Part shown: positions 51,866 through 61,227 of the stretch, one piece after another
How the letters are laid out: each line of letters opens with the position of its first letter
Numbering within the stretch: position 1 is the stretch's first letter
From: Bacteroidota bacterium
Lineage (GTDB): Bacteria; Bacteroidota; Bacteroidia; UKL13-3
Direction: 5' to 3'
Length of the DNA: 64,000 bases
Assembly (NCBI GenBank): GCA_947464275.1
Contig: CANHVU010000016.1
Span: 1 to 64,000, forward strand
The notes under the pieces: model-generated
What the model was told of the DNA's origin: nothing
The model's input: the letters and a program-made list of their open reading frames with translations, nothing else
Databases searched by the model: none
Translations under genes and position numbers: made by a program

Positions 51866-52709
51866 TCAAACGGTAAGGTCTGAACTTATATTTAAGGAAA
51901 CTAACAATACTTTTTAAATTTCTTTTACCATTAACAATATAGTCAAGAGTTGCCTTATTACAATTTATATAATTCTGGTAATTATTGAGTTTAGTTAAAT
52001 CTATTAATTCCCATAATTCAATACTACATCTATATAATTGCATTGAATCCAAACTAAAGTTTTCACTGTGAATATTTGCAACATAAAAAGGTTTATTTAT
52101 ATATGAAAAATCTATTGCATTATTGGCAAATAATTCAATCCAAAAAAACCTATCATCACATCCTTTATGGCAAGGAGCTGTTCTGAATTTTATGTTGTTA
52201 ACTAAACTTTTACTGAACAAAACTTGACCAGGTGAGCGAATAAAATCATCAACAATCAAATTTTCCAAAGTTATTGTTGGTTTCAAATAATAAATTTTAT
52301 GTCTAAAAGTTGGTTTACTATAATTAAAATAACCGTTGACTAAAATTAAGTTTGTTGCGGTACCTTTGTTGTTTATGAGGCTATAAATATCCTCACAAAA
52401 TTCATCATCCTGATCCACCATATGCAGCCAATCACCTTGAGCATTAGCTAAACCAATATTTCTTGATTGAGCTACACCTAAATTCTTTTCATTTTTAATA
52501 AATTGAATCTGTTTAAAAAACTTAGGCTCTAAACCTTGATTAAGTAATACATTTAATGAAACTAAATCAGTTTCTGGAGAGTCAATGACAATAATAACCT
52601 CATAAATAAGTTCATTATTTAAAACTGATTTAAGTGCACTCAAATTTTGAAGCAAACGCAACAAATAATCAGTATTTTTATAGAATGGTATAATTACCGA
52701 TAAATTCAT
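51819..52709 (-). CDS. GT2-family glycosyltransferase
   Basis: An inverting GT-A transferase of 296 residues. It starts MNLSVIIPFYKNTDYLLRLLQNL, with nucleotide-binding VIIVIDSPETD and the metal-binding acidic motif VDQDDEF (about 97-103). The C-terminus is basic (KYKFRPYRLIRYFYKYLNKF) and may touch the membrane. The gene is in the minus-strand half, right after the second polymerase gene (0-bp gap). Confidence 0.85.
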   Translation of the reverse strand: MNLSVIIPFYKNTDYLLRLLQNLSALKSVLNNELIYEVIIVIDSPETDLVSLNVLLNQGLEPKFFKQIQFIKNEKNLGVAQSRNIGLANAQGDWLHMVDQDDEFCEDIYSLINNKGTATNLILVNGYFNYSKPTFRHKIYYLKPTITLENLIVDDFIRSPGQVLFSKSLVNNIKFRTAPCHKGCDDRFFWIELFANNAIDFSYINKPFYVANIHSENFSLDSMQLYRCSIELWELIDLTKLNNYQNYINCNKATLDYIVNGKRNLKSIVSFLKYKFRPYRLIRYFYKYLNKFLHTV

Positions 52710-54026
52710 CTATTGAACTAATTTAAATAAAAATTTGTGTGCAATAAAAACTAAAAATAATAAAATAGGTGTTACAATAATTAAATTGTTTAAATAAGTA
52801 AAACACAAAATTGGATCAGTATCCATAGCTGGAACTACTTTAATAAATAAATAGCTTAAAACACACATTGAAAAAAAACTTTTGGGTAAGTATACTGGTA
52901 ATAAATTACGTATAACACTTACGAAAATTCCTATCAACAAAGAAAATAATGCTGAACCCCAAAAACCAAAATAAAGTAAACCAAATACATTATGCCTTGC
53001 ATTTGGTCCGGAGGTAGCTGTTGAAAAATGATGGTAACTGAATAAATCAATTCCAAAATGTCCGGTGAGTTTATCCCAATTTTCAAATCTAAAAAAACCA
53101 ATAAAATCGGTAAACAAGGCTTTTATTCCATTATAATTATTAAACTTTATTATTACGTCATTAGGATAAGCGTACCAAAAAACATCGCCTGCAAAAATAA
53201 AACGAGTTCCTAAAATTTCAATTGGATTTAAATTTAACTCACTGTTAGTTTGTAAGAAAACAACTATTAATGCAATACAAATAGTACTTGAGACAATAAT
53301 GATTTTATACTTTTTAATGAATAGTGAAACTTTTAAATTGATTGACTGATCGAAAGAAAAAATCCAGGCAGTAAAAGCAGTATATAATACCAATAAAATG
53401 CCTCCTTTACTTCCATTTAAAATTGCAAAAAGTATTAATAAAATAGCGAAGAGGTAAGTATATAATTTCATAAAAAAACCTAACTTCAAATTTTTATTTA
53501 TTAGCAAATAAAAAAGTAACGTACTTGAAAAAATTTGAGTTACCTCAATAAACCTACTTATAATTCCAAAACCAGAGCCACCAGAAAAAGTATCTAATCT
53601 TGAATTAGCAAATATTGGAATACCTGCAACAATAAATACCTGGATCTGAAAAAATATTAGTAGTAAGGAATTAATCACAAAAAAAAACTTGAGTAATAAA
53701 GTCGAATTGGGAATATTTAACTTCTTTATTTGGTATAAATTCTTTAAGGAATTAAAGGGTTTGAATGAATAAATACCAAGGATAAAAGCAAACTGAGTGA
53801 AAAAATAACTAGCTAAATAAAATGCTTTAATTGCTCCAGTAAAATACATAAAAAGTACAACAGATGCCCCAAATGAAGTAATGATTGCAGAAAAAAGTAA
53901 TGGATCTAGAATATTTATTACATAAGGCTTATACAATAAATAAAATACGCAAGCACATAAAACAAAAGCAAACCAAAATAAAGGCTGTTGATTATAGAAC
54001 AAATAAAAAAATTCAAAATTATTCAT
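52710..54026 (-). CDS. Oligosaccharide repeat-unit polymerase-like membrane protein
   Basis: It has 438 residues with about eleven helices. Its pattern fits the O-antigen polymerase (Wzy) group of the Bacteroidota/WpaA type: LLILFAILNGSKGGILLVLYTAFTAWIF in the middle and a late loop SYHHFSTATSGPNARHNVFGLLYFGFWGS with conserved HNVFG. No homology to the polymerase at 49528 can be seen by eye. It is in an operon with the glycosyltransferases on both sides. Confidence 0.8.
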   Translation of the reverse strand: MNNFEFFYLFYNQQPLFWFAFVLCACVFYLLYKPYVINILDPLLFSAIITSFGASVVLFMYFTGAIKAFYLASYFFTQFAFILGIYSFKPFNSLKNLYQIKKLNIPNSTLLLKFFFVINSLLLIFFQIQVFIVAGIPIFANSRLDTFSGGSGFGIISRFIEVTQIFSSTLLFYLLINKNLKLGFFMKLYTYLFAILLILFAILNGSKGGILLVLYTAFTAWIFSFDQSINLKVSLFIKKYKIIIVSSTICIALIVVFLQTNSELNLNPIEILGTRFIFAGDVFWYAYPNDVIIKFNNYNGIKALFTDFIGFFRFENWDKLTGHFGIDLFSYHHFSTATSGPNARHNVFGLLYFGFWGSALFSLLIGIFVSVIRNLLPVYLPKSFFSMCVLSYLFIKVVPAMDTDPILCFTYLNNLIIVTPILLFLVFIAHKFLFKLVQ

Positions 54027-54032
54027 TAATAT

Positions 54033-54737
54033 TTAGTTCAATAATTTGCTTAAAAAACTTCTTAACACACAATAATAATAAATTTTCATATTAAAATGTT
54101 GCTTAATGAATGGCATTCTATCTAAATTAAAATCATCGTCTGTGGCACTACTGCTAGTACCGCCAGCACTAAATTGAGCAATGATTTTGTTAACATACTT
54201 AAATGGAATATTTTTATCTACAAAGCACTGCAGATTTAAATAATGGTCTGCTCTAATTTTATATTTTAATTGGTATTGATATTTTTCAAAAACAACTCTT
54301 GGATACAATATAGCTTGATGGCAAATATTTTTCACAACAATTTTGGCTGCATTAAAATATCCATCGTATATAGTTTTATTTTTTTCAAAATATACATCGC
54401 CATAATACAAATGGTTTAAATTGGTGATACTTAAAACTACTTCATGTAAGGTATTATATAAAATATCATCTGCACCTAAAAACAAATAAAAATCTCCCTT
54501 ACAATATTTTACTGCTTTATTCATGGCATCATAAATACCTGAGTCTTTTTCGGTTTTCCAAAACGTAATATTGGTTTCGTTTTTCTTAATAATATTTAAT
54601 GTTTGGTCGGTAGATAAACCATCTATTATTATTAACTCTATATTTTTATAGGTTTGATTAACCACGCTATCAATGGCATTTTGCAAATATTGATCAGCAT
54701 TATACGTTACAATTATTACACTTATTAATGGCTGCAT
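54033..54737 (-). CDS. GT2-family glycosyltransferase (WfgS-like)
   Basis: It has 234 residues. MQPLISVIIVTYNADQYLQNAIDSVVNQTYKNIELIIIDGLSTDQTLNII is a textbook GT2 start, followed by EKDSGIYDAMNKAVKYCKGDFYLFLGADDILY with the acidic metal motif (ADD). The fold ends near 200. It probably adds a sugar to the lipid-linked repeat unit. Confidence 0.9.
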   Translation of the reverse strand: MQPLISVIIVTYNADQYLQNAIDSVVNQTYKNIELIIIDGLSTDQTLNIIKKNETNITFWKTEKDSGIYDAMNKAVKYCKGDFYLFLGADDILYNTLHEVVLSITNLNHLYYGDVYFEKNKTIYDGYFNAAKIVVKNICHQAILYPRVVFEKYQYQLKYKIRADHYLNLQCFVDKNIPFKYVNKIIAQFSAGGTSSSATDDDFNLDRMPFIKQHFNMKIYYYCVLRSFLSKLLN

Positions 54738-54743
54738 AGTTTA

Positions 54744-55949
54744 TTAATTTTTAAAATTAGTGGCCATCAAAATAGCTTTATATAACGCTTCGCCAAGTTT
54801 ATTTTGATTAATTTCTGCATTTGCTAAAATAACCTCATTGGACAATTTTTTATAACTTAAAACTTCTTGCATTTTCAATGCTAAATCATCTGCATTTCCT
54901 ACATCAAAAAATAACAGATTTTCTTCCAATAGTTCTTTATTAATAGGAATATTACTCACAATTGAAGGCATTCCATAAGCTACAGCTTCGTAAATAGAAC
55001 CACCTCCAGGACCACCTTCAAATAAAGTAGCTTGAATAACTGCAATTGAGTTTAGCATTAAGTTTAATTGAACCTCTTTTTCAATATAACCTAAAATATG
55101 TATTTGTTTTTTGATATTTAATCTTACAATAAGATCTTGCAATTCACTAAAATAATTGGGATCTCTTGGATCTTGGGTCCCGCCAGTACAAATCAATTGG
55201 ATATTTTTATCACCTCCATTTTGGTAAAATTTAGCCAAAGCCTTGAATACCGTTTTATGGTCTTTATGTTTCCAAAATTGATTAGAAACAATAAAGTACT
55301 TACTTGGAAGTTCTTTATCAAAAGAGGTATTTACATCACTTGACTCAGAATTATAAAGTGGGCAGAAAGGAAGTGAAACTACATTATTGGTTTTATGATA
55401 ATACTTTTCGATATCATTTTTTACTGCTTGCCCATTTACTAAAACTGACTTGGCATTACTTAAAATTTGATTGAATGATGCGTCTCTACCTTCAATATCT
55501 AATAACGTAAAAAAGTTTGGATAATATTTATGTTGTAAATCGTAAATATACCCAACCCAAGGAAATGGAAAACTACTACCTAAATTAGAAAATGAGGGTA
55601 TAATTACATCAATTTGATGATGTTTTAGTTCATCAATAAAATTACTTTCCGAATGGTTAAAGGTTACAAATGTTAAATTCGCTTCATTAGAAAGGACATT
55701 TTTTACATGTTCTAAATTAAATTGATGATTAGCAATATGGTATTTTTTTTTTCTTAAAAAAGTATTGATTAATTTTTTTATTCCTAACTTTAATCCGGTT
55801 AGGGTAGAATTTGTTTTAATGGGTATAAAAACCACTAATTCTAAATTGTATTTTTTACTGACTTTATTTAATCCTTTAAGAATTATACGCAAAAAATCAA
55901 TCCCGCCACCCCAATCTATAAAGTATTCCGCATATATTGCAATTTTCAT
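54744..55949 (-). CDS. GT4-family glycosyltransferase
   Basis: A GT-B transferase of 401 residues. The N-terminus MKIAIYAEYFIDWGGGIDFLRIILKGL carries the glycine-rich acceptor loop. The C-terminal domain has FIVSNQFWKHKDHKTVFKALAKFYQNGGD, IQLICTGGTQDP, IHILGYIEKEVQLNLMLNSIAVIQATLFEGGPGGGSIYEAVAYGMPSIVSN (donor site). It is 6 bp upstream of the GT2 gene and 1 bp after the acetyltransferase. Confidence 0.88.
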   Translation of the reverse strand: MKIAIYAEYFIDWGGGIDFLRIILKGLNKVSKKYNLELVVFIPIKTNSTLTGLKLGIKKLINTFLRKKKYHIANHQFNLEHVKNVLSNEANLTFVTFNHSESNFIDELKHHQIDVIIPSFSNLGSSFPFPWVGYIYDLQHKYYPNFFTLLDIEGRDASFNQILSNAKSVLVNGQAVKNDIEKYYHKTNNVVSLPFCPLYNSESSDVNTSFDKELPSKYFIVSNQFWKHKDHKTVFKALAKFYQNGGDKNIQLICTGGTQDPRDPNYFSELQDLIVRLNIKKQIHILGYIEKEVQLNLMLNSIAVIQATLFEGGPGGGSIYEAVAYGMPSIVSNIPINKELLEENLLFFDVGNADDLALKMQEVLSYKKLSNEVILANAEINQNKLGEALYKAILMATNFKN

Positions 55950-55950
55950 T

Positions 55951-56595
55951 TTACTTTATCTTTTTTGCAGGAGTTCCGACATAAGTTCCTTGTTCTACAA
56001 TAGAATTTATAACTGTAGCACCAGCACCAATTATTGAATTTGATTTGATTTCTATTTTTTCAACTGTAACTGCTCCAGTTCCGAAATATACTGTTTTACC
56101 TATTTTTACATTACCAGAAATGTGACAACCAGGAGAAATGGTAGTAAAGTTATCTATTTCTGTATCATGCCCTACGCTGCAATCAAGATACAATAACACA
56201 AAATTACCAATTGTGATATAAGTGGTTAAAACACTACTAGGAAAGAAAACATTACCAAATCCCATTTTTAGCATACCCTCGCGCTTATCCATAATAGCAT
56301 TTGGATGTATTAAATTAGGGTAATGTAAATTTTCAAACTGTTTCAAATTTTCATAAATTTTTTCCTTAATAGTTGGACTTCCTACTCCTAAAAAAACATT
56401 TATTGGAATACCTGTTTCTACAATTTTTAAAAATTCATCTTCTGAAATTATTTTTTTACCATTTAGTGTACTGCCAACATCGCTTTTGCTAACAAAATAA
56501 TTTGGTGTATAATCAATATTGGTTTTTTCGGCTATTTCATAAATTAACCAATCTAGTTCTTTTGCAAAACCAGCCGATCCAAAAATAACATTCAT
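55951..56595 (-). CDS. PglD/NeuD-like sugar acetyltransferase (left-handed beta helix)
   Basis: It has 214 residues. The N-terminal Rossmann-like part (MNVIFGSAGFAKELDWLIYEIAE) binds the sugar, and hexapeptide repeats follow: HPNAIMDKREGMLKMGFGNVFFPSSVL, the catalytic His in LLYLDCSVGHDTEIDNFTTISPGCHISGNVKIG, and ATVINSIVEQGTYVGTPAKKI. It matches N-acetyltransferases acting on 4-amino-4-deoxy UDP- or GDP-sugars. It starts right after the aminotransferase stop, so the two are coupled. Confidence 0.88.
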   Translation of the reverse strand: MNVIFGSAGFAKELDWLIYEIAEKTNIDYTPNYFVSKSDVGSTLNGKKIISEDEFLKIVETGIPINVFLGVGSPTIKEKIYENLKQFENLHYPNLIHPNAIMDKREGMLKMGFGNVFFPSSVLTTYITIGNFVLLYLDCSVGHDTEIDNFTTISPGCHISGNVKIGKTVYFGTGAVTVEKIEIKSNSIIGAGATVINSIVEQGTYVGTPAKKIK

Positions 56596-57687
56596 TTATT
56601 TAAAATTATTAATAATTACACAAATACTATCAATTTGACTTTCGGTTAAGGCTGGATAACTTGGTAAATTTAAACCTCTCCATCCTAAGTTTTCAGCTAT
56701 TGGGTATTTTTGAAACTTTAAACTATACATGGGCATAGTATGAACTGGATAAAACAAAGGACGAGTCTCAATTCCCTCTTGTGCCAGTGCATCACGCAAA
56801 CCATCGCGTTTAGAAGGATCATTTACTAATATAGAGCACATCCAATATGAATGGTAAACATCTTTATCTTGCTCATGGAATTGCACATTGGTATTTGTAA
56901 TTTTATTTTTATACCATTGTGCTACTTGACGTTTTTGTTCTAGAAATGTGTCTATTTGTTCCAATTGTGCCAAGCCTATTGCAGCACAAATATTTGTCAT
57001 GCGGTAATTATAACCAATTACATCATGCCAATATTGACGGTGTTTTGCTAGTCCTTGACCTTTAAAGTGAACGGCTCTATCCATTAAAGTTTCATCATTG
57101 GTTACCACCATCCCACCCTCGCCAGTTGTTATTGTTTTATTTCCAAAAAAACTAAAGGTTGAAATATCGCCAAAGGTACCTACATGTTTTCCTTTATAAG
57201 TTGAACCAATTGCTTCAGCACAATCTTCAATAAGAAATAAATGGTATTCTTTACAAATTGCTTGCAAGGCATCCATATTACATGCATGGCCATACAAATG
57301 AACTGCCATAATAGCCTTTGTTTTTGAAGTGATTTTACGTTTTACATCTTCCGTATCTAACTGCCAAGTACTTTGCAAACTATCTACAAAAACTGGGGTA
57401 GCGCCTGTATAGGCAATAGCATTAACTGATGCTATGTAAGTAAGTGTTGGCACTATTACCTCATCTCCAGGACCAATTCCAAGAGCAATTAAAGCTAAAT
57501 GAATTGCTACTGTTCCATTACTTACAGCAGTAGCATGTTTTATATTTATATAAGACGCAAATCTTTCTTCAAATTGACCCAAAAATTTTCCTTTAGATGA
57601 AATCCATGTAGAATCTATACATTCATTTACATACTTCTTTTCATTACCATTTAGAGATGGCTGATAAACAGGAATTTTTATACTCAT
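56596..57687 (-). CDS. DegT-family aminotransferase, GDP-perosamine synthase-like
   Basis: A PLP-dependent sugar aminotransferase of 363 residues. The start IPVYQPSLNGNEKKYVNECIDSTWISSKGKFLGQFE and the block VSNGTVAIHLALIALGIGPGDEVIVPTLTYIASVNAIAYTGATPVFVD resemble GDP-perosamine synthase (Per) very closely. The Schiff-base Lys184 is in FSFFGNKTITTGEGG. It would aminate a 4-keto-6-deoxy nucleotide sugar at C4. The next gene encodes the matching acetyltransferase. The GDP-mannose dehydratase needed upstream is not in the window. Confidence 0.9.
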   Translation of the reverse strand: MSIKIPVYQPSLNGNEKKYVNECIDSTWISSKGKFLGQFEERFASYINIKHATAVSNGTVAIHLALIALGIGPGDEVIVPTLTYIASVNAIAYTGATPVFVDSLQSTWQLDTEDVKRKITSKTKAIMAVHLYGHACNMDALQAICKEYHLFLIEDCAEAIGSTYKGKHVGTFGDISTFSFFGNKTITTGEGGMVVTNDETLMDRAVHFKGQGLAKHRQYWHDVIGYNYRMTNICAAIGLAQLEQIDTFLEQKRQVAQWYKNKITNTNVQFHEQDKDVYHSYWMCSILVNDPSKRDGLRDALAQEGIETRPLFYPVHTMPMYSLKFQKYPIAENLGWRGLNLPSYPALTESQIDSICVIINNFK

Positions 57688-57714
57688 AAAATATTTTTGT
57701 ATTGCAATTATAAC

Positions 57715-59070
57715 CTATTTTGCCCAAATTCCTTTGGCCTTTTTATTAATAATTAAATGATATTGATAAGGACTTAAAATACTGCCTGGAAGCAAGCAAA
57801 TGCAGGATGATAACATTATTCCCTCTATACCCATATTCAAATATTTACATAAAAAAATAGAGAGCGGAACATTGATGAATACAAGTAAAATTGCCCCTAA
57901 AAACTGAACTCTAATTTTATCAACTGCATTAATAAAGTTTGAGAAAATACTGCTCCAGCTACTTATTAAAATAAACAATGCCGAATACCAAATCAATGCT
58001 TGATTGTATTCAAGTTGACGTTTAATCCAAATATCCAAAACAAACGGTAATACTAAAACCATGATTATTAAACACAAAGCTAAAGCAAACCAAATGTATA
58101 TCAATTTTTTTACCATGTTCTTAACCCAATTGATATCATTCTTAAAATATGCATCTGCAAAACTTGCCCAAAACGGCATAATAATAATTCCAAAACCCAT
58201 CATTGGAATTGAAAAGTATTTATTAATAATACTAAAAGGCGTAACTTGTTCGGGTCCGAATAACTGTGAAATAATTATATTATTAGAGGTAAACATAAAC
58301 ATTACAGCTAATTGTATTAAGAAAAATTGAATGCCTTTACTAAACAAAAATCGAGATAGTTTAAAATCTATAAATGAAAATGCCGGTTTGTAGTCTTTTA
58401 ACAATGTATTATAAAAAATAACTGAAGCCGTAAAAAGTAAAATTATTGGTATTAAACTATTTATTAAACCAATAAAAACAATATTACTTTCGGTGGTTTT
58501 GCTTAGAATATAAGTAATCAACAACACCATTAAAGATGTAATGAATTCAATAGTATTACTAATTGCAACTTTATGGAATGCCACGAGCGTTGTAGTTAAA
58601 ATGGATAATATCATTTTACCACAAAGCATTACAAAAGTAATTTGAATTAAAAATTGAATAGTATTACCATCAATATTGGTATTTAAAATATGATTCCAAT
58701 TTAAAAAATAGTTTACTATTTCAAAGAGACCGATTAGGCTAGCACAAATGATACAAATAATAGCATAAGTAGTACTCAAATACCTACGTGCCAATAGGTG
58801 ATCATCAATAGATACAGCTTGAGTGAACTTGTTTCTAAATCCGTTAGCCAAACCTATATCAAAAAAATAAAACCAAGTAGTAATTGATGAAAGTGTTAGC
58901 CAAACACCATAATCCTTTGTTTCTAAGAAGTTTAAATTAATAGGTACTAATAATATTCCACTTGCTGCTACACCAAATTTTAAAAAAAACGAATAAAAAA
59001 TATTTAAAAAAACATTTAAACTTCGCTGCTGTGTATTTGGTAAAAATTTAAAAACTAACTTTTTTATCAC
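57715..59070 (-). CDS. Wzx-like polysaccharide flippase
   Basis: It has 451 residues and about twelve to fourteen membrane helices of the MATE/MOP type. The early loop DYGVWLTLSSITTWFYFFDIGLANGFRNKF is typical of O-antigen flippases, and the later helices show the repeated pattern of small and aromatic residues. It should move the lipid-linked repeat unit across the inner membrane. It is the promoter-proximal gene of the minus-strand half. Confidence 0.88.
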   Translation of the reverse strand: MIKKLVFKFLPNTQQRSLNVFLNIFYSFFLKFGVAASGILLVPINLNFLETKDYGVWLTLSSITTWFYFFDIGLANGFRNKFTQAVSIDDHLLARRYLSTTYAIICIICASLIGLFEIVNYFLNWNHILNTNIDGNTIQFLIQITFVMLCGKMILSILTTTLVAFHKVAISNTIEFITSLMVLLITYILSKTTESNIVFIGLINSLIPIILLFTASVIFYNTLLKDYKPAFSFIDFKLSRFLFSKGIQFFLIQLAVMFMFTSNNIIISQLFGPEQVTPFSIINKYFSIPMMGFGIIIMPFWASFADAYFKNDINWVKNMVKKLIYIWFALALCLIIMVLVLPFVLDIWIKRQLEYNQALIWYSALFILISSWSSIFSNFINAVDKIRVQFLGAILLVFINVPLSIFLCKYLNMGIEGIMLSSCICLLPGSILSPYQYHLIINKKAKGIWAK

Positions 59071-59146
59071 AATTTATTTTCACAAAACCATTCAATAATA
59101 AAGTTAAATAACGAGAATTAAAAATGAATATAAATTTTAATAATAC

Positions 59147-59154
59147 TAAATTTG
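59147..59154 (+). promoter_or_regulatory. -7 promoter element of the response regulator gene
   Basis: TAAATTTG, an exact TANNTTTG match, 23 bases before the TTG start at 59178. Confidence 0.55.
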
Positions 59155-59177
59155 CTCATTACTAAATTAATATTAAA

Positions 59178-60527
59178 TTGAGAAAAGTATTAATCATTGA
59201 TGATGAAGAAAAGCTAAGAGAGTTACTTGCTCGCATAATTAACTTAGAGGGGTTTGAAGTATTACAAGCAGCAGATAGCAAAAGCGCCTTCAAAAAACTC
59301 ACTCAAAATAATATAGATATTGTTTTATGCGATGTAAAACTACCTGATATAAATGGAGTTGAATTAACAAAAAAAATTAAAGATCAGTATCCATTAATTG
59401 AAATCATTGTATTAACAGCCTATGGCAATATTCCCGATGGAGTACAGGCAATTAAAAATGGTGCGTTTGATTACATTACTAAAGGAGATGACAATAATAA
59501 AATCATTCCTCTTTTATACAAAGCAATTGAAAAAGTGGAGTTAGGAAAACGAGTTCAGCTTTTAGAAAAACTGCTTGGAAACAAATACACATTCGATAAT
59601 ATTATAGGAAAATCAAAGGCCATTCAACAAGCCATTTTACTGGCTAAAAAAGTAGCCGGAACAGATACAACAGTTTTATTAACGGGCGAAACAGGAACTG
59701 GAAAAGAAGTTTTTGCGCAAGCAATTCATCAAGCAAGCCAAAGAAATAAACAAAATTTTGTGGCTATTAATTGTGCTGCGTTTAGCAAAGATTTATTAGA
59801 AAGTGAGATGTTTGGGCACAAAGCCGGGGCTTTTACTGGTGCGGCAAAAGATCAAAAAGGACTTTTTGAAGAAGCAAATAATGGAACCATTTTTTTAGAC
59901 GAAATTGGTGAAATGTCCATTGATTTACAAGCTAAACTTTTACGAGTAATTGAAACAGGCGAGTTTTTAAAAGTAGGCGAAAATAAACCAACAAAAACAA
60001 ATGTAAGAATACTAGCCGCAACGAATAGAAATTTACAAAAAGAAATAGAAGTAGGACATTTTAGGGAAGATTTATTTTACAGGATTTCAGTTTTTCAAAT
60101 TCAATTGCCTGCACTTCGCGAAAGGGTTTCTGATATTGAAGATTTGGCCAAACATTTTATTTTACATTTTGCCACAAAATCGAAAAAGATGATCAATAGT
60201 ATTTCACCTGAATGCTTAGATGCTTTAAAGCTTCACGAATGGAATGGTAATATTCGCGAACTGAAAAATGTGATTGAACGAAGTGTTATTTTAATGGAAA
60301 ATGGAGATTGGAAAATGGAGAATTTACCATTTGATTTTCAAAATAAAAATGCCTTCTACCAATCAACCGATAAAGTATTGTCAGCATTTTCTTTGTCGGC
60401 AGCCGAACAATTGCATATTAGAAAAATTCTGAACCATACCAATGGCAATAAAACTAAAACAGCAGAGTTACTTGGCATTGCACTCACTACCTTATATCGT
60501 AAATTAGATGAGTACAAAATAGTTTGA
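59178..60527 (+). CDS. Sigma-54-dependent response regulator (NtrC family)
   Basis: It has 449 residues with a TTG start (no ATG fits). The receiver domain has the phospho-acceptor Asp52 (VLCDVKLPD), the AAA+ domain has Walker A LTGETGTGKEV and the sigma-54 contact loop GAFTGA, and the end is a Fis-type HTH (NKTKTAELLGIALTTLYRKLDEYK). It activates RpoN promoters. The partner kinase is very likely the HAMP/PAS kinase at 62693, three genes on. Confidence 0.92.
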   Translation: MRKVLIIDDEEKLRELLARIINLEGFEVLQAADSKSAFKKLTQNNIDIVLCDVKLPDINGVELTKKIKDQYPLIEIIVLTAYGNIPDGVQAIKNGAFDYITKGDDNNKIIPLLYKAIEKVELGKRVQLLEKLLGNKYTFDNIIGKSKAIQQAILLAKKVAGTDTTVLLTGETGTGKEVFAQAIHQASQRNKQNFVAINCAAFSKDLLESEMFGHKAGAFTGAAKDQKGLFEEANNGTIFLDEIGEMSIDLQAKLLRVIETGEFLKVGENKPTKTNVRILAATNRNLQKEIEVGHFREDLFYRISVFQIQLPALRERVSDIEDLAKHFILHFATKSKKMINSISPECLDALKLHEWNGNIRELKNVIERSVILMENGDWKMENLPFDFQNKNAFYQSTDKVLSAFSLSAAEQLHIRKILNHTNGNKTKTAELLGIALTTLYRKLDEYKIV

Positions 60528-60549
60528 TATCCTATCAAAACAATATGCA

Positions 60550-60576
60550 AACCCTATCAAAACGATAGGGTTTTTT
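60550..60576 (+). terminator. Terminator after the response regulator gene
   Basis: AACCCTATC, loop AAAAC, GATAGGGTT, followed by T residues, 22 bases past the stop. Confidence 0.85.
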
Positions 60577-60642
60577 GTTTTAAAATTATCAAATGAAATA
60601 TAACAGATTAGTATTCTGTGTATTTTAAATTATTATCCGTTT

Positions 60643-60658
60643 AGGTACATAGTTTGAA
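60643..60658 (+). promoter_or_regulatory. Candidate sigma-54 promoter before the secreted/porin genes
   Basis: AGGTACA-N4-TTGAA resembles the -24/-12 consensus (TGGYACR-N4-TTGCW). The GG is kept, but the C of the -12 GC is an A, which weakens the call. It lies between the regulator's terminator and the next gene. Confidence 0.3.
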
Positions 60659-60675
60659 CTTTAAAGACATGAGTT

Positions 60676-61227
60676 ATGAAAAAAAGTGTCTTTTACTTAT
60701 GTTTCCTTTTATTCCAATTTATCAATTTTTTAGCTGCTCAACAATTAGGTGTTTATAAAACTGAATTAGATTTTATTCAAAACCAAATATTTCCAGATAG
60801 TGGAGCAAGTAAATTGCAGAGCAATACTGTTTTTAGTAATACAATTATTGCCCATAAAAACGGGATAAAATATTGCTTTAAAAAAGATAGCATTTTTGGT
60901 TATAACCATAAAACAGGTTCGTTTAGATGTAATCATTTAGATAAGCAAGATTACCAAATAATGGAAAATGGTAACGTAGTTATTTATATGATTATGGAAC
61001 CAACTTATGGCTATAAAAATTTTGTTCTAAAGCCTCAATATTATTTTAGCTTAAACCTCTCATCACCCATTTTACCATTAAGTATTATCAATATAAAACG
61101 TGCTTTTCCTGAAAATGAAAGGCTTCACCATTTCCTCGATATTGATTTTTATCAAAAAGAAATATCAATGTACAATAGTACTTATAACACTTATCAAATC
61201 AACTATCTAATAAATAAATATAAATGA
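60676..61227 (+). CDS. Small secreted hypothetical protein
   Basis: Not recognised. It has 183 residues with a signal peptide (MKKSVFYLCFLLFQFINFLAAQ). The mature part is rich in Tyr, Asn and Lys and looks beta-structured, with short charged turns. Its stop codon overlaps the start of the porin gene (ATGA), so the two are translationally coupled and probably work together in the envelope. Confidence 0.65.
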   Translation: MKKSVFYLCFLLFQFINFLAAQQLGVYKTELDFIQNQIFPDSGASKLQSNTVFSNTIIAHKNGIKYCFKKDSIFGYNHKTGSFRCNHLDKQDYQIMENGNVVIYMIMEPTYGYKNFVLKPQYYFSLNLSSPILPLSIINIKRAFPENERLHHFLDIDFYQKEISMYNSTYNTYQINYLINKYK

